The notes: generated by a model from the letters alone, not told the origin. Positions 40,681-51,024 are shown, counted from the stretch's first letter. The stretch is 64,000 bases of DNA from Isoptericola luteus (GCF_020297055.1 NZ_JAIXCQ010000002.1:62001-126000); one strand, 5' to 3'. Made by a program: numbers and translations.

Positions 40681-41820
40681 ATGACCGAGAACACCGCACT
40701 CACCCCCTTCCGCATCGCCGTCCCCCAGGCCGACGTCGACGACCTGCGCGACCGGTTGGCGCGCACGCGCCGGCCGCTCCCCGTGCCCGGCCGCGACGAC
40801 CGCGCGGACTACAGCCGCGGCATCCCGGCGCCCGCCCTGCGCGAGCTCGCCGAGCACTGGCACGGTCTCGACTGGCGCGCCCAGGAGGCCGCGCTCAACC
40901 GGTTCGAGCAGGTCACGACCGTCGTCGACGGCCAGACCTTCCACGTGATGCACGTGCGCTCCGACCGCCCCGACGCCACGCCCCTGCTGCTGTGCCACGG
41001 GTGGCCGGGCTCGTTCGTCGAGTACCAGCGGCTCGTCCCGCTGCTGACCGACGCCTTCCACCTGGTGGTGCCGTCCCTGCCGGGGTTCGGGTTCTCGACG
41101 CCCCTGTCCGGCACCGGCTGGGAGGTCGCGCGCACCACCGGCGCGTACGCCGAGATCATGACGCGCCTCGGCTACGAGCGGTTCGGGGTGCATGGCACCG
41201 ACATCGGCGCGGGCGTGGCGGGTCGGCTCGCCGCCCTCCACCCGCAGCGCGTGATCGGTACGCACGTCGGCAGCGACGGGCGGTCGCTCGGCATGGTCGG
41301 CGACCAGTTCCCCTTCCCCGACGGCCTGACGGACGACGAGGTCGCCGAGATCGAGCGGGTCCGGTCGCTGGACGCCGCCGAGCGCGGCTACTACGAGATG
41401 CAGAACCACCGGCCGGAGACGATCGGCCCCGCCCTGACGGACTCGCCGGTGGGCCAGCTCGCCTGGATCGCCGAGAAGTTCCAGACGTGGACGAACCCCG
41501 CCCGCGCGACGCCGGACGCGTCGGTCGACCGCGACCAGCTGCTGACGAACGTCAGCCTGTACTGGTTCACCCGCAGCGGCGCGTCGAGCGCGCAGTTCTA
41601 CTACGAGGCGTCGCACTCCGGGCTGCAGTGGATGTCGGCGGCCGACGTCCCGTCGGCGTGGTCCGTGTTCGACACGCACCCGCTGATGGCGAAGGTCTTC
41701 AACGCCTGGGGTGCCGTCGACCAGTGGGTCGAGCACTCCGAGGGCGGGCACTTCCCCGCGATGGAGGAGCCGGAGCTGCTGGCGGCCGACCTGCGCGCCT
41801 TCTTCGACGGCCGGGAGTGA
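40681..41820 (+). CDS. Epoxide hydrolase (EHN-domain alpha/beta hydrolase)
   Basis: A 379-residue enzyme. Residues about 7-110 are the EHN domain of microsomal-type epoxide hydrolases (FRIAVPQADVDDLRDRLAR, WRAQEAALNRFEQ). The oxyanion loop is HGWPGSFVEY, the nucleophile Asp is in VHGTDIGAGV (about residue 174), a lid carries the Tyr residues (YYEMQNHRPETIG), and the catalytic His is in GGHFPAMEEP. It opens epoxides to diols; substrate unknown. The ATG at 40681 lies just after the WYL operator. A strong hairpin follows the stop. Confidence 0.92.
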   Translation: MTENTALTPFRIAVPQADVDDLRDRLARTRRPLPVPGRDDRADYSRGIPAPALRELAEHWHGLDWRAQEAALNRFEQVTTVVDGQTFHVMHVRSDRPDATPLLLCHGWPGSFVEYQRLVPLLTDAFHLVVPSLPGFGFSTPLSGTGWEVARTTGAYAEIMTRLGYERFGVHGTDIGAGVAGRLAALHPQRVIGTHVGSDGRSLGMVGDQFPFPDGLTDDEVAEIERVRSLDAAERGYYEMQNHRPETIGPALTDSPVGQLAWIAEKFQTWTNPARATPDASVDRDQLLTNVSLYWFTRSGASSAQFYYEASHSGLQWMSAADVPSAWSVFDTHPLMAKVFNAWGAVDQWVEHSEGGHFPAMEEPELLAADLRAFFDGRE

Positions 41821-41834
41821 CCGGTGCCAGGACA

Positions 41835-41871
41835 GGCGGCCGGGGCGCCCGCGCGGGCTGCCCCGGCCGCC
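41835..41871. terminator. Bidirectional terminator between converging genes
   Basis: Perfect 12-bp inverted repeat (GGCGGCCGGGGC, 41835-41846, with 41860-41871). The 13-bp loop contains its own palindrome GCCCGCGCGGGC. It lies between the epoxide hydrolase stop (41820) and the ABC-F stop (41887). No T-tract. Confidence 0.75.
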
Positions 41872-41886
41872 GGCCGCTGCGGACGG

Positions 41887-43506
41887 TCAGCGCGCGCGGG
41901 CGACGCGGCCCTCGTCCCAGACCGGCTCGGAGGTCTCGCGCACCTCGCCGTCGGCCCCGAAGACGAGGAACCGGTCGAACGAGCGGGCGAACCACCGGTC
42001 GTGCGTGACGGCGACGACCGTGCCGTCGAACGCCTCCAGCCCGTCCTGCAGGGCCTCGGCGCTGGCGAGGTCGAGGTTGTCCGTCGGCTCGTCGAGCAGC
42101 AGGGCGGTGCACCCCGCGAGCTCGAGCAGCAGGATCTGGAACCGCGCCTGCTGCCCGCCCGAGAGCCGGTCGAACGACCGGTCCGCGGCGACGGTGAGCT
42201 CGTAGCGACGCAGCACGGACATCGCGGCGCTGCGGTCCTTGGCGTGGTCCTCCCACAGGATGTCGGCGAGGGTGCGGCCCAGCAGCTCGGGGTGCGCGTG
42301 GGTCTGAGCGAACATGCCGGGCACCACGCGCGCCCCGAGGCGCCACCCGCCCGTGTGCGCGACGTCGCCGCCGCCGAGCAGCCGCAGGAAGTGCGACTTG
42401 CCGGACCCGTTCGACCCGAGCACCGCGACCCGCTCGCCGTAGAAGACCTCGAGGTCGAACGGCTTCATCAGGCCGGTGAGCTCGAGCCCCTCGCACGTCA
42501 GGGCACGCACCCCGGTGCGCCCGCCGCGCAGCCGCATGCGGATGTCCTGGTCGCGCGGCGGCTCCGGCGGGGGCCCCGCCTCGGTGAACTTGCGCAGGCG
42601 GGTCTGCGCGGCCGAGTACCGGGAGGCCATCTTGGGGCTGTTCGCCGCCGCCTGCCGCAGGTCCAGCACGAGGCGCCTGAGCTGGGCGTGCTTCTCGTCC
42701 CAGCGCCGGCGCAGCTCGTCGAACCGGGCGAACCGTTCGCGGCGTGCGTCGTGGAACGTGGCGAACGAGCCGCCGTGCACCCACGCGTCCGTGCCGCTGG
42801 GGCCGATCTCCAGGGCGACGATGCGGCCCGCCGACCGCGCCAGCAACTCGCGGTCGTGCGAGACGAACAGGACCGTCTTGCGGGTCGCGCTCAGCTGCTC
42901 CTCGAGCCAGCGCTTGCCCGGCACGTCGAGGTAGTTGTCGGGCTCGTCGAGCAGCAGCACCTCGTCGGTGCCGCGCAGGAGCACCTCCAGCACCAGCCGC
43001 TTCTGCTCTCCGCCGGAGAGGGTCCGCACGTCGCGCCAGCGGGCCTTCTCGTACTCCACGCCCAGGGCCGCGGTGGTGCACACGTCCCAGAGGGTCTCGA
43101 CCTCGTAGCCCTGCACCTCCGACCAGTCCGACAGCGCCTGGGCGTAGCACATCTGGGCGGGCTCGTCGTCGACCTCCATGATCGCGAGCTCGGCGGCGTC
43201 GAGCGCCCGCGCGGCGTCCCTGATCCGTGGGGGCGCGACGGCGACCAGCAGGTCGCGCACGGTGCTCTCGTCGCGCACCGAGCCGACGAACTGCGGCATG
43301 ACGCCGAGCCCGCCGGTGACGACGACGGTGCCAGCCTGCGGCGTCAGCTCGCCGGACAGCAGGCGCAGCAGCGTCGTCTTGCCCGCACCGTTCGGCCCGA
43401 CCAGGGCGGTGATGCTGCCCTCGGGCACGCGGAAGGAGACGTCGTCGAGCAGCGTGCGTCCGTCCGGCAGCACGTGCTCCACGTGCCCGACCTCGAGGTG
43501 TCCCAT
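41887..43506 (-). CDS. ABC-F family ATPase
   Basis: A 539-residue soluble protein with two ABC domains and no membrane segment. Domain 1: GPNGAGKTT at about 37-45, LSGGEQKR, VLLLDEPDNYLD. Domain 2: GSNGSGKSH at about 345, LSGGQQAR, LLLDEPTDNLD. The linker between them (about residues 255-320, with DEKHAQLRRLVLDL and SRYSAAQTRLRKF) is the P-site tRNA interaction motif region. ABC-F proteins rescue or modulate ribosomes and some give antibiotic resistance; which role applies is not evident. ATG at 43506. Asp-Asn in the first Walker B and His after the second P-loop Lys are small departures. Confidence 0.9.
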   Translation of the reverse strand: MGHLEVGHVEHVLPDGRTLLDDVSFRVPEGSITALVGPNGAGKTTLLRLLSGELTPQAGTVVVTGGLGVMPQFVGSVRDESTVRDLLVAVAPPRIRDAARALDAAELAIMEVDDEPAQMCYAQALSDWSEVQGYEVETLWDVCTTAALGVEYEKARWRDVRTLSGGEQKRLVLEVLLRGTDEVLLLDEPDNYLDVPGKRWLEEQLSATRKTVLFVSHDRELLARSAGRIVALEIGPSGTDAWVHGGSFATFHDARRERFARFDELRRRWDEKHAQLRRLVLDLRQAAANSPKMASRYSAAQTRLRKFTEAGPPPEPPRDQDIRMRLRGGRTGVRALTCEGLELTGLMKPFDLEVFYGERVAVLGSNGSGKSHFLRLLGGGDVAHTGGWRLGARVVPGMFAQTHAHPELLGRTLADILWEDHAKDRSAAMSVLRRYELTVAADRSFDRLSGGQQARFQILLLELAGCTALLLDEPTDNLDLASAEALQDGLEAFDGTVVAVTHDRWFARSFDRFLVFGADGEVRETSEPVWDEGRVARAR

Positions 43507-43651
43507 GGTGGGCAGGGTCTCCCGCGACGACGCACCAGGGCAAGCGAGTTTCGGCGCGCCACCGGGTCGCCGCCTCGGCGTCCCCGGCGTCCGGACGTCG
43601 GCTGGCGGACACCTCGGCGCGGTGTCGCACCGATGAGGTTGACTGTCCCCC

Positions 43652-43945
43652 GTGACCGAGGAGCGAAGCACCGACACCCCCGTGGACGTCGCCACGCTGA
43701 CCTACGAGCAGGCTCGCGACGAGCTCGTGCACGTGGTCGCGCGGCTCGAGGCCGGCGGCGAGCCGCTCGAGTCGTCGCTGGCCCTGTGGGAGCGCGGCGA
43801 GGCCCTGGCCGCACGCTGCCAGGAGTGGCTGGACGGGGCTCGCGAGCGCCTCGCCGCCGCGCAGGCCCCCCGGGTGGCGCCGGGCTCCGCCGGTGACGGC
43901 GACACTCCCGACGCCGCCCCCGACAACGTCGAGGACGGCGCATGA
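43652..43945 (+). CDS. xseB: Exodeoxyribonuclease VII small subunit
   Basis: A 97-residue protein. The conserved XseB helix pair is in [42 protein letters not shown] and a following RERLAAA. GTG at 43652. The C-terminal 20 residues are a Gly/Ala/Asp tail. Its stop overlaps the start of the PfkB kinase (ATGA), so the small subunit is expressed with the kinase, carbonic anhydrase and perhaps fumC, not with xseA 4 kb away. Confidence 0.92.
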   Translation: MTEERSTDTPVDVATLTYEQARDELVHVVARLEAGGEPLESSLALWERGEALAARCQEWLDGARERLAAAQAPRVAPGSAGDGDTPDAAPDNVEDGA

Positions 43946-44928
43946 GCGGCCACGTGCTGGCCGTCGGCGAGGCGCTCGTCGACGTGGTGCACCGTCCCGA
44001 CGGGACGAGCGCGGAGCACCCGGGCGGCAGCCTGGCGAACGTCGCACTGACGCTGGGGCGTCTGGGGCGCGACGTCCGGCTGGCGACCTGGCTCGGCGCC
44101 GACGCCCGCGGCGACGCCGTCCGCTCGTGGCTCGGGGAGTCCCACGTCGAGGCCGCCCCGGGCAGCGACGGCGCCGCGCGCACGAGCGTGGCCCAGGCGA
44201 CCCTCGACGCCTCCGGTGCGGCGACCTACGAGTTCGACCTCGAGTGGCGGGTGCCGGCGGGCGTGGCCACCGATGCCGGGACCCTCGCCGTGCACACCGG
44301 CTCGATCGCCGCCGTCCTCGAACCGGGCGCGACCGACGTGCGCCGCCTGGTCGAGGCAGCCCGCGCGACGTCGACGATCACGTACGACCCCAACGCCCGC
44401 CCGGCGCTCATGGGCGACGCCGCCGACGCCCGGCCGCGGATCGAGGAGCTCGTCGCGCTGGCCGACGTCGTCAAGGTGAGCGACGAGGACCTCGCCTGGC
44501 TCGTGCCGGGCGCCGACCCGCTCGACGCCGCCCGGGCCTGGCTGCGCTCTGGTCCCGCGATCGTGGTGGTGACGTGCGGCGGCTCCGGCGCGACGGCGCT
44601 CACGGAGGCCGGCGAGGTCACCGTCGCGGCCCCCGCGGTGGACGTCGTCGACACCGTCGGCGCCGGCGACTCGTTCATGGGCGCGCTGCTGGACTGGCTG
44701 TGGGGCGCCGGGCTGCTGGGCGCCGCCCGGCGCGACGCGCTGCGCGGCATCGACCGCGACGCGACCGCCCGGATGCTCACCCGGGCAGCGGCCGTCGCTG
44801 CCGTCACCGTGTCCCGCGCCGGGGCGAACCCGCCCTGGCCGCCCGACCTCCCGCACCCCGCCCACGCCACCGGACCGGCCACGATCCCCGCGCCGGCCAC
44901 GCGCCCGTCGACCGAGGAGACCGCATGA
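43942..44928 (+). CDS. PfkB-family carbohydrate kinase (fructokinase-like)
   Basis: A 328-residue ribokinase-superfamily enzyme. The N-terminal motif is [15 protein letters not shown], the middle has [11 protein letters not shown] and [10 protein letters not shown], and the C-terminal ATP/anion-hole motif [14 protein letters not shown] (about residues 237-250) contains the catalytic Asp. The pattern suits fructokinase, but substrate cannot be set from sequence. A Pro/Ala-rich 25-residue tail is added at the C-terminus. ATG at 43942 overlaps the xseB stop; its stop overlaps the carbonic anhydrase start. Confidence 0.9.
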   Translation: MSGHVLAVGEALVDVVHRPDGTSAEHPGGSLANVALTLGRLGRDVRLATWLGADARGDAVRSWLGESHVEAAPGSDGAARTSVAQATLDASGAATYEFDLEWRVPAGVATDAGTLAVHTGSIAAVLEPGATDVRRLVEAARATSTITYDPNARPALMGDAADARPRIEELVALADVVKVSDEDLAWLVPGADPLDAARAWLRSGPAIVVVTCGGSGATALTEAGEVTVAAPAVDVVDTVGAGDSFMGALLDWLWGAGLLGAARRDALRGIDRDATARMLTRAAAVAAVTVSRAGANPPWPPDLPHPAHATGPATIPAPATRPSTEETA

Positions 44929-45557
44929 CCCCCGCCGAGGCCTGGGCGCGCCTGCGCGCCGGCAACGACCGGTTCGTCCGGAACGAGCCAGAGCACCCCG
45001 ACCAGGACGCCGTCCGCCGCACCGAGCTACGCACCGTGCAGCACCCGCACACGGTGATCTTCGGCTGCTCGGACTCCCGCGTGGCGGCGGAGATCATCTT
45101 CGACCAGGGGCTGGGCGACGTCTTCGTGGTCCGCACGGCGGGTCACGTCGTCGACACGACCGTCATCGGGTCGATCGAGTACGGGACGGAGCTGCTGAGC
45201 ACGCCGCTGATCGTGGTGCTCGGGCACGACTCGTGCGGGGCCGTCGCCGCGACCGCGCACACGCTGGCCACCGGCGAGCAGCCGCCCGGCTTCGTCCGCG
45301 CCGTCGTCGACAAGGTGATCCCGTCGATCACGTCGATCACGAGCCGCCAGGGGATGCAGGAGCCCTTCGACGTCGACGTGCTGCGCACGGAGCACGTCAA
45401 GCACACCGTCGCGATGCTGCCCGGGTACTCCGCGGCGCTCGCCCAGGGCATCGCCGAGGGCCGCATCGCCATCGTGGGCGTCGAGTACGACCTGGACGAC
45501 GGCAGCGCGCGGCTCGTGGAGGTCGCGGGCGACGTCGGCGAGGAGCCCTTGCGCTGA
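44925..45557 (+). CDS. Beta-class carbonic anhydrase
   Basis: A 210-residue zinc enzyme that interconverts CO2 and bicarbonate, supplying bicarbonate for carboxylases. The metal and active-site residues are visible: Cys48, Asp50 and Arg52 in [10 protein letters not shown], and His101 and Cys104 in [14 protein letters not shown] at 44925, coupled by an ATGA overlap to the kinase gene. The run then continues, after 94 bp, to fumC. Confidence 0.95.
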   Translation: MTPAEAWARLRAGNDRFVRNEPEHPDQDAVRRTELRTVQHPHTVIFGCSDSRVAAEIIFDQGLGDVFVVRTAGHVVDTTVIGSIEYGTELLSTPLIVVLGHDSCGAVAATAHTLATGEQPPGFVRAVVDKVIPSITSITSRQGMQEPFDVDVLRTEHVKHTVAMLPGYSAALAQGIAEGRIAIVGVEYDLDDGSARLVEVAGDVGEEPLR

Positions 45558-45651
45558 CGCGGCAGGGTGCCGGCCCCACGCGGCACGCTGCCCGCCTCAC
45601 AGTGACCGGGCTCACGACGGCACCGCCGCGCGGGTGCGGCACGATAGAGGC

Positions 45652-47094
45652 ATGACTTCCGACAACGCCGTCCCCACCGCCGGCGCGCCCGGCGCGAGCG
45701 AGACCGAGTACCGCATCGAGCACGACACGATGGGTGAGGTGCGCGTCCCGGCGCACGCCCTGTACCGAGCGCAGACCCAGCGTGCCGTCGAGAACTTCCC
45801 CATCTCCGGGACCCCGCTCGAGCGCGGGCACATCGAGGCGCTCGCCCGGGTGAAGAAGGCGGCCGCACGCGCGAACGCCGAGCTGGGCGTGCTCGACCAG
45901 GACGTCGCGGACGCGATCGTCGCCGCCGCGGACGAGGTCGCCTCCGGCGTCCACGACGCGCACTTCCCGATCGACGTCTACCAGACGGGCTCCGGGACGT
46001 CGTCGAACATGAACACGAACGAGGTGCTCGCGACGCTCGCCACCCGCTCGCTGGGCAAGGACGTGCACCCGAACGACCACGTCAACGCGTCGCAGTCCTC
46101 GAACGACGTGTTCCCGACGTCGGTGCACGTGGCCGCCACGGCGGGCACCACGGGCGACCTGATCCCCGGGCTGGCGCACCTCGCCGAGGCGCTGGAGGCC
46201 AAGGCCGCCGAGTTCGCCACGGTCGTGAAGTCCGGGCGCACGCACCTCATGGACGCCACCCCCGTGACGCTCGGCCAGGAGTTCGGCGGCTACGCCGCCG
46301 CGATCCGCTACGGCATCGAGCGCCTGGAGTCGGCGCTCCCCCGCGCGGCCGAGGTGCCGCTCGGCGGCACGGCCGTCGGCACCGGCATCAACACCCCGGC
46401 GGGCTTCCCCCAGCGGGTCATCGAGCTGCTGCGCGAGGACACGGGCCTGCCGCTGCGCGAGGCGCGGGACCACTTCGAGGCGCAGTCGGCCCGCGACGGC
46501 CTCGTCGAGCTCAGCGGCGCGCTGCGCACGATCGCCGTGTCGCTCACGAAGATCTGCAACGACATCCGCTGGATGGGCTCGGGCCCGAACACGGGCCTGG
46601 GCGAGATCGCGATCCCCGACCTGCAGCCGGGCAGCTCGATCATGCCGGGCAAGGTCAACCCGGTGATCCCGGAGGCCGTGCTCATGGTCGCGGCGCGTGT
46701 CGTGGGCAACGACGCCACGGTCGCCTGGGCGGGCGCGAGCGGCTCGTTCGAGCTCAACGTGCAGATCCCGGTCATCGCGCAGGGCGTGCTGGAGTCCATC
46801 CGCCTGCTCGCCAACGCGTCCCGCGTGCTCGCGGACAAGACGGTGGCCGGCATCACGGCCAACGTCGACCGCGCGCGGGCGTTCGCGGAGTCCTCGCCGT
46901 CGATCGTCACGCCGCTCAACCGCGTCATCGGCTACGAGGCCGCGGCGAAGGTCGCCAAGCACTCGGTCAAGGAGGGCCTCACGGTCCGCGAGGCCGTCGT
47001 CGCGCTCGGCTTCGTCGAGCGCGGCGAGGTCACCGAGGGTCAGCTCGACCAGGCCCTCGACGTCCTGAAGATGACGAAGCCTCCGACGGCCTGA
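45652..47094 (+). CDS. fumC: Fumarate hydratase class II
   Basis: A 480-residue iron-independent fumarase of the TCA cycle. The signature [15 protein letters not shown] lies near residue 328, with [26 protein letters not shown] and [17 protein letters not shown] earlier. The ATG at 45652 gives MTSDNAV. The GATAGAGG just ahead could be a ribosome site. A strong hairpin follows the stop. It converges with phoH, and an iron box lies between them. Confidence 0.97.
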   Translation: MTSDNAVPTAGAPGASETEYRIEHDTMGEVRVPAHALYRAQTQRAVENFPISGTPLERGHIEALARVKKAAARANAELGVLDQDVADAIVAAADEVASGVHDAHFPIDVYQTGSGTSSNMNTNEVLATLATRSLGKDVHPNDHVNASQSSNDVFPTSVHVAATAGTTGDLIPGLAHLAEALEAKAAEFATVVKSGRTHLMDATPVTLGQEFGGYAAAIRYGIERLESALPRAAEVPLGGTAVGTGINTPAGFPQRVIELLREDTGLPLREARDHFEAQSARDGLVELSGALRTIAVSLTKICNDIRWMGSGPNTGLGEIAIPDLQPGSSIMPGKVNPVIPEAVLMVAARVVGNDATVAWAGASGSFELNVQIPVIAQGVLESIRLLANASRVLADKTVAGITANVDRARAFAESSPSIVTPLNRVIGYEAAAKVAKHSVKEGLTVREAVVALGFVERGEVTEGQLDQALDVLKMTKPPTA

Positions 47095-47104
47095 CCGTCC
47101 GGTC

Positions 47105-47148
47105 CGTCCGCCTGGCGGCGTCTCGTCCGCGACGACGCCAGGCGGACG
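47105..47148 (+). terminator. Terminator after fumC
   Basis: 18-bp stem with one mismatch (47105-47122 with 47131-47148; CGTCCGCCTGGCG against its complement), 8-nt loop, then TGTTTGG. It starts 11 bp after the fumC stop. Confidence 0.85.
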
Positions 47149-47150
47149 TG

Positions 47151-47169
47151 TTTGGTAAGGCTAACCTCA
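47151..47169. promoter_or_regulatory. DtxR/IdeR-like iron box
   Basis: TTTGGTAAGGCTAACCTCA matches 16 of 19 positions of the palindromic iron-box core TTAGGTTAGGCTAACCTAA used by DtxR and IdeR. It directly follows the fumC terminator. No iron-uptake gene is adjacent: fumC and phoH both converge on this region, so the box must serve an unannotated transcript, be a relic, or be fortuitous. Confidence 0.65.
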
Positions 47170-47406
47170 CCTGTTAGTGTCGCCGGTACGCGGGAGGCGC
47201 GTCGCCGAGTGCACGGGGCTGGGGGGTTCCACCGAGGACGGCGCGCCTCCGGCGGTACGCCGCGGTCAAGAGCACCGAGCACCGAGCACGGACACCGCGC
47301 CGACGCCGCGCACGGACCGCCGGAGGCCGCGCCGGGCCGTCCACGCCGGAGCACCGGCGGTCGGGCCCGACGGCGACCGCCGGGCCCGACCGCCGGTACG
47401 GCCGCG
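47170..47406. other. Non-coding stretch downstream of the iron box
   Basis: Between the iron box and the phoH stop there is no convincing gene. A plus-strand frame from GTG 47177 runs rightward into antisense phoH but is Arg/Pro-rich and without family resemblance. CTGTTAGTGT at 47171-47180 could be a -10 region, so a small RNA starting near 47185 and reading towards the phoH 3' end is possible. Tandem GAGCACCGAGCAC lies near 47272-47284. Confidence 0.35.
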
Positions 47407-48780
47407 TCAGATCTCGAGCGACTCCAGCATCTCCGTCACGAGCGCGGCGACGGGCGACCGCTCGGACCGGGTCAGCGTCACGTGCGCGAACAGCGGGTGG
47501 CCCTTCATCGCCTCGATCACGGCGGCGACGCCGTCGTGACGCCCCACCCGGAGGTTGTCGCGCTGCGCGACGTCGTGCGTGAGCACCACGCGCGACCCCT
47601 GGCCGATGCGCGAGAGCACGGTGAGCAGCACGTTGCGCTCGAGCGACTGTGCCTCGTCGACGATGACGAACGCGTCGTGCAGCGAGCGACCGCGGATGTG
47701 CGTCAGCGGCAGCACCTCGAGCATCTCCCGGTCGATCACCTCGTCGACGACCTCGGACGAGACGAGCGCCCCCAGCGTGTCGTACACGGCCTGTGCCCAG
47801 GGGTTCATCTTCTCGGACTCGGACCCGGGCAGGTACCCCAGCTCCTGGCCGCCGACCGCGTACAGGGGGCGGAACACGATCACCCTGCGGTGCTGACGAC
47901 GCTCGAGCACCGACTCCAGCCCGGCACACAGCGCGAGCGCGGACTTCCCGGTGCCCGCCCGCCCGCCGAGGGAGACGATGCCGATCTCGGGGTCGAGGAG
48001 CAGGTCGATCGCGATCCGCTGCTCGGCCGAGCGGCCGTGCACGCCGAACACGTCCTGGTCGCCGCGCACGAGCCGGACCTTCTTGTCCGCGGTGACCCTG
48101 CCCAGGGCCGAGCCGCGCGGCGAGTGCACGACCAGGCCCGTGTGGCACAGCAGCGGCGACGCGGCCTCGACCACCGCCGGGTCGAGCGCGGCCAGCTCGA
48201 CCTCCCCGCCCTCGTAGAGCTCGCCCACCTGCTCGTCGGCGACATCGATCTCACGCATGCCCGTCCACCCGGAGTCGACGGCGAGCTCGTGCCGGAACTC
48301 CTCCGCCCGCAACCCCACGGCGGACGCCTTGACCCGCATCGGCAGGTCCTTGGAGACGACCGTGACGTCGCGGCCCTCGCCGGCGAGGTTGGCCGCCACC
48401 GCCAGGATCCGCGTGTCGTTGTCGCCGAGGCGGAAGCCGGCGGGCAGCACCTGCGGGTCGGTGTGGTTGAGCTCGACACGCAGCGTCCCGCCGTCCTGGC
48501 CGATCGGGATCGGGGCGTCGAGCCGACCGTGCTGGACCCGCAGGTCGTCGAGCATCCGCAGCGCGCTGCGGGCGAAGTACCCCAGCTCGGCGTGGTGGCG
48601 CTTGGCCTCCAGCTCCGTCACGACGACGACGGGCAGGACGACGTCGTGCTCGGCGAACCGGTAGATCGCCCGGGGGTCGGAGAGCAGCACCGACGTGTCG
48701 ACGACGAACGTACGGCAGGTCTCGGCGCCGGACGGCGTCGGGGACGCGGCGGTGTCAGGGGTGGGTGCGGTGTGGGCCAC
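47407..48780 (-). CDS. phoH: PhoH-family ATPase with N-terminal PIN domain
   Basis: A 457-residue protein (PhoH2/YlaK type). The N-terminal PIN domain (about 25-165) begins [13 protein letters not shown] and contains [11 protein letters not shown] and [11 protein letters not shown], with the acidic residues expected of a metal-dependent RNase. The C-terminal PhoH domain has Walker [13 protein letters not shown] (about residue 272), [19 protein letters not shown], and Walker [12 protein letters not shown]. PhoH2 proteins of mycobacteria are reported as RNA helicase/RNase. GTG at 48780 with GGAG ahead. A long leader with hairpins precedes it. Confidence 0.92.
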   Translation of the reverse strand: MAHTAPTPDTAASPTPSGAETCRTFVVDTSVLLSDPRAIYRFAEHDVVLPVVVVTELEAKRHHAELGYFARSALRMLDDLRVQHGRLDAPIPIGQDGGTLRVELNHTDPQVLPAGFRLGDNDTRILAVAANLAGEGRDVTVVSKDLPMRVKASAVGLRAEEFRHELAVDSGWTGMREIDVADEQVGELYEGGEVELAALDPAVVEAASPLLCHTGLVVHSPRGSALGRVTADKKVRLVRGDQDVFGVHGRSAEQRIAIDLLLDPEIGIVSLGGRAGTGKSALALCAGLESVLERRQHRRVIVFRPLYAVGGQELGYLPGSESEKMNPWAQAVYDTLGALVSSEVVDEVIDREMLEVLPLTHIRGRSLHDAFVIVDEAQSLERNVLLTVLSRIGQGSRVVLTHDVAQRDNLRVGRHDGVAAVIEAMKGHPLFAHVTLTRSERSPVAALVTEMLESLEI

Positions 48781-49032
48781 GGCGTGCTCCAGGCTCGTGG
48801 GTGGGCGGACGACCGGCCCGGGGCGCCGTACGACGCAGGGCCGGTGCCGGCCCTCCTGCACGGAGCATGAACCCCACGGCTGGCCTCCCCCGGGACGGCT
48901 GGTTGCCGTCCCTGTCTCGCAAACTACGACGGCGCTCTCCCGGCGGTCGGACGTGGCGCGGCGGGTCGGCAGATGTTCACCTGACGTTCGCGGGGGGTGC
49001 GCCCGCGGGTCGAAGAGAGGCAGCATGGGTGG
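48781..49032 (-). other. Leader region of phoH with stable hairpins
   Basis: This 252-bp gap lies between the divergent phoH and DUF1697 starts. On the minus strand, reading towards phoH, it holds GGGACGGCAACCAGCCGTCCC (stem of seven pairs) and GGGCCGGCACCGGCCC (stem of about six). Together they could fold as a structured 5' leader. I do not recognise a named riboswitch; no B12, ydaO or cobalamin box is convincing. Confidence 0.4.
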
Positions 49033-49587
49033 ATGGCCCGCACCATCTACGTCGTCCTCCTCCGGGGGGTGAACCTCGGCGCCCACCGGCGCGTGACGTC
49101 CGCCCAGCTCCGCGAGGCCGCCGTCGCCGCGGGGCTCGCTGACCCGCGGACCCACGCGAACAGCGGGAACCTCGTCGCCGTCGCGCCCGAGCGGGACGAC
49201 GACGTCGCTGCACGCGTCACCGCCGCACTCACCGAGGTCACCGAGAGCGAGGTGCCGGCCGTCGCCCTCACCGCGCGACGGTGGGACGCCGTCGTGCGGG
49301 CGAACCCGTTCCCCCGTGCCGCGCGCGACGACCCGGCCCGCCTGCAGGTGCACGTGGGCCCCGCGCCCGTCGACGCGGCCGGCATCGCGCGGTTCGACCT
49401 GGGCAACCGGGGCCGTGAGCTGTTCGCCGTCGCCGAGGGGGTCCTGTACGTGCGCTACGTGGACGGCATCGGGACGTCGCGCGTGACGCCTGCGCAGCTC
49501 GACCGTGCCGCCGGCACCTGGACCACCGGGCGCAACTGGAACACGGTGACGCGCCTGGCGACGATGGCTCGTGCGCCCGCGCCGTGA
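49033..49587 (+). CDS. DUF1697 family protein
   Basis: A 184-residue protein with the DUF1697 start ([20 protein letters not shown]), the [11 protein letters not shown] motif, and the end [13 protein letters not shown]. The family is widespread and of unknown function. ATG at 49033, with AGAGAGG some 12 bases ahead. It is divergent from phoH and followed 142 bp later by nhaA on the same strand. Confidence 0.92.
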   Translation: MARTIYVVLLRGVNLGAHRRVTSAQLREAAVAAGLADPRTHANSGNLVAVAPERDDDVAARVTAALTEVTESEVPAVALTARRWDAVVRANPFPRAARDDPARLQVHVGPAPVDAAGIARFDLGNRGRELFAVAEGVLYVRYVDGIGTSRVTPAQLDRAAGTWTTGRNWNTVTRLATMARAPAP

Positions 49588-49728
49588 GGGGGCGGGGCCG
49601 CCGCGTGCCATGAGCGCGGGCGCACCGCCCGCCGGTATCGTGTCCCGCGGTGAGCCGGGAAGTCTGGTCGGTGGTACCGGCTGCGACGCCGGTCCTCGAT
49701 CGACCCCCGACCGGACAGGAGCACCACC

Positions 49729-51024
49729 CTGAGCACCGACGACACGACCCTCACCCCCGGGCACCGCCTGCGGCGGTTCGTCTCCCGCGAGACGACGGGC
49801 GGCGCCCTCCTCATCGGCGCCGCGGTGCTGGCGCTCCTCCTGGCGAACTCGCCGTGGCGCCAGTGGTACCTCGACCTGTCCGAGACCGTCGTCGGGATCT
49901 CGTCCATCGGCCCCCTGCAGGTCCACCTCGACCTCACGGTGGCCGAGTGGGCGGCGGACGGCCTGCTCGCGGTCTTCTTCTTCGTCGTCGGGATCGAGCT
50001 CAAGCACGAGTTCGTCGCGGGCAGCCTCCGCAGCCCCAAGGAGGCGGGAGTCCCCATCCTCGCCGCGGTGGGCGGCATGGCCGTCCCGGCCGTCATCTAC
50101 GCCGTCGTCGTGACGACGATGGGCGACCCGAGCGCGCTGGAGGGATGGGCGATCCCCACCGCGACCGACATCGCGTTCGCGCTCGCCGTGCTCGCCGTCT
50201 TCGGCAAGGGCCTGCCGATCGCCATCCGTACGTTCCTGCTGACCCTGGCGGTGGTCGACGACCTGCTCGCGATCATCGTGATCGCCGTCTTCTACACCGA
50301 CGAGCTCCACTTCGCGTACCTCGGCGCCGCGCTCGTGGCCGTCGCCCTGTTCGGGTGGCACGTCCGTTCCCGCACGCCGCGGTGGTGGCTGCTGATCCCC
50401 CTGTTCGTGGTGGCGTGGGCGCTGATGCACGCGTCCGGCGTGCACGCGACCGTCGCGGGCGTGCTCATGGGCTTCACCGTGGCCGCGCGGCCTGCGCACG
50501 GGGAGGCCGCGCCCCGGACGCAGCGCTACGAACATGCCGTCAAGCCGTGGTCGCAGGGTCTCGCGCTGCCCCTGTTCGCGTTCTTCGCCGCGGGCGTCGA
50601 CCTCATGGACGGCGGCGGCGTGGTCGAGATCATGGGGCAGCCGGTCGTCCCGGCGATCGTGGCCGGACTCGTCGTCGGCAAGGTCGTGGGCGTCCTGGGC
50701 ACGACGGCGCTCGTCACCCGCCTGACTCCGTTGCGGCTCGCGCAGGGCATCGGCGTACGCGACCTGCTGCCGATCGCCCTGCTGGCCGGCATCGGCTTCA
50801 CCGTCTCGCTGCTCGTCGCCGAGCTGTCGTTCGGCCACGGGTCCGAGCACACCTTGGGCGCCAAGGCCGCGATCCTCCTGGCCTCCGTGCTGGCGGCAGT
50901 CCTCGGCGCGCTGATGCTGCGCTGGGACGCGCGTCAGGCGCGCTCGTCCGACATGAACCGCGACGACCTGGAGGACAACGTCACCGAGTTCATCGGGGAC
51001 GAGAGCGACCGCCAGGCGCACTGA
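49729..51024 (+). CDS. nhaA: Na+/H+ antiporter NhaA, probable CTG start
   Basis: A membrane antiporter for sodium and pH homeostasis. Eleven to twelve helices are evident; the key helix pair is [18 protein letters not shown] and [15 protein letters not shown] (the Asp-Asp pair at about residue 175 corresponds to Asp163/164 of E. coli). The only normal in-frame start is GTG 49825, but the family begins upstream with [20 protein letters not shown], which is present in frame. The frame is closed by TGA at 49651 and has no ATG, GTG or TTG after it. CTG at 49729, seven bases after AGGAG, restores a full N-terminus (431 residues). The 3' end overlaps dedA by 35 bp. Confidence 0.9.
   Translation: MSTDDTTLTPGHRLRRFVSRETTGGALLIGAAVLALLLANSPWRQWYLDLSETVVGISSIGPLQVHLDLTVAEWAADGLLAVFFFVVGIELKHEFVAGSLRSPKEAGVPILAAVGGMAVPAVIYAVVVTTMGDPSALEGWAIPTATDIAFALAVLAVFGKGLPIAIRTFLLTLAVVDDLLAIIVIAVFYTDELHFAYLGAALVAVALFGWHVRSRTPRWWLLIPLFVVAWALMHASGVHATVAGVLMGFTVAARPAHGEAAPRTQRYEHAVKPWSQGLALPLFAFFAAGVDLMDGGGVVEIMGQPVVPAIVAGLVVGKVVGVLGTTALVTRLTPLRLAQGIGVRDLLPIALLAGIGFTVSLLVAELSFGHGSEHTLGAKAAILLASVLAAVLGALMLRWDARQARSSDMNRDDLEDNVTEFIGDESDRQAH

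Noticed and set aside
47152-48870. 572-codon frame starting in the iron-box region
   Set aside because: It runs antisense through phoH, whose PIN and P-loop motifs are intact. The part before 47407 alone shows no recognisable protein.
48781-49032. Cobalamin or ydaO riboswitch
   Set aside because: Hairpins are visible, but the diagnostic conserved boxes of these classes are not.
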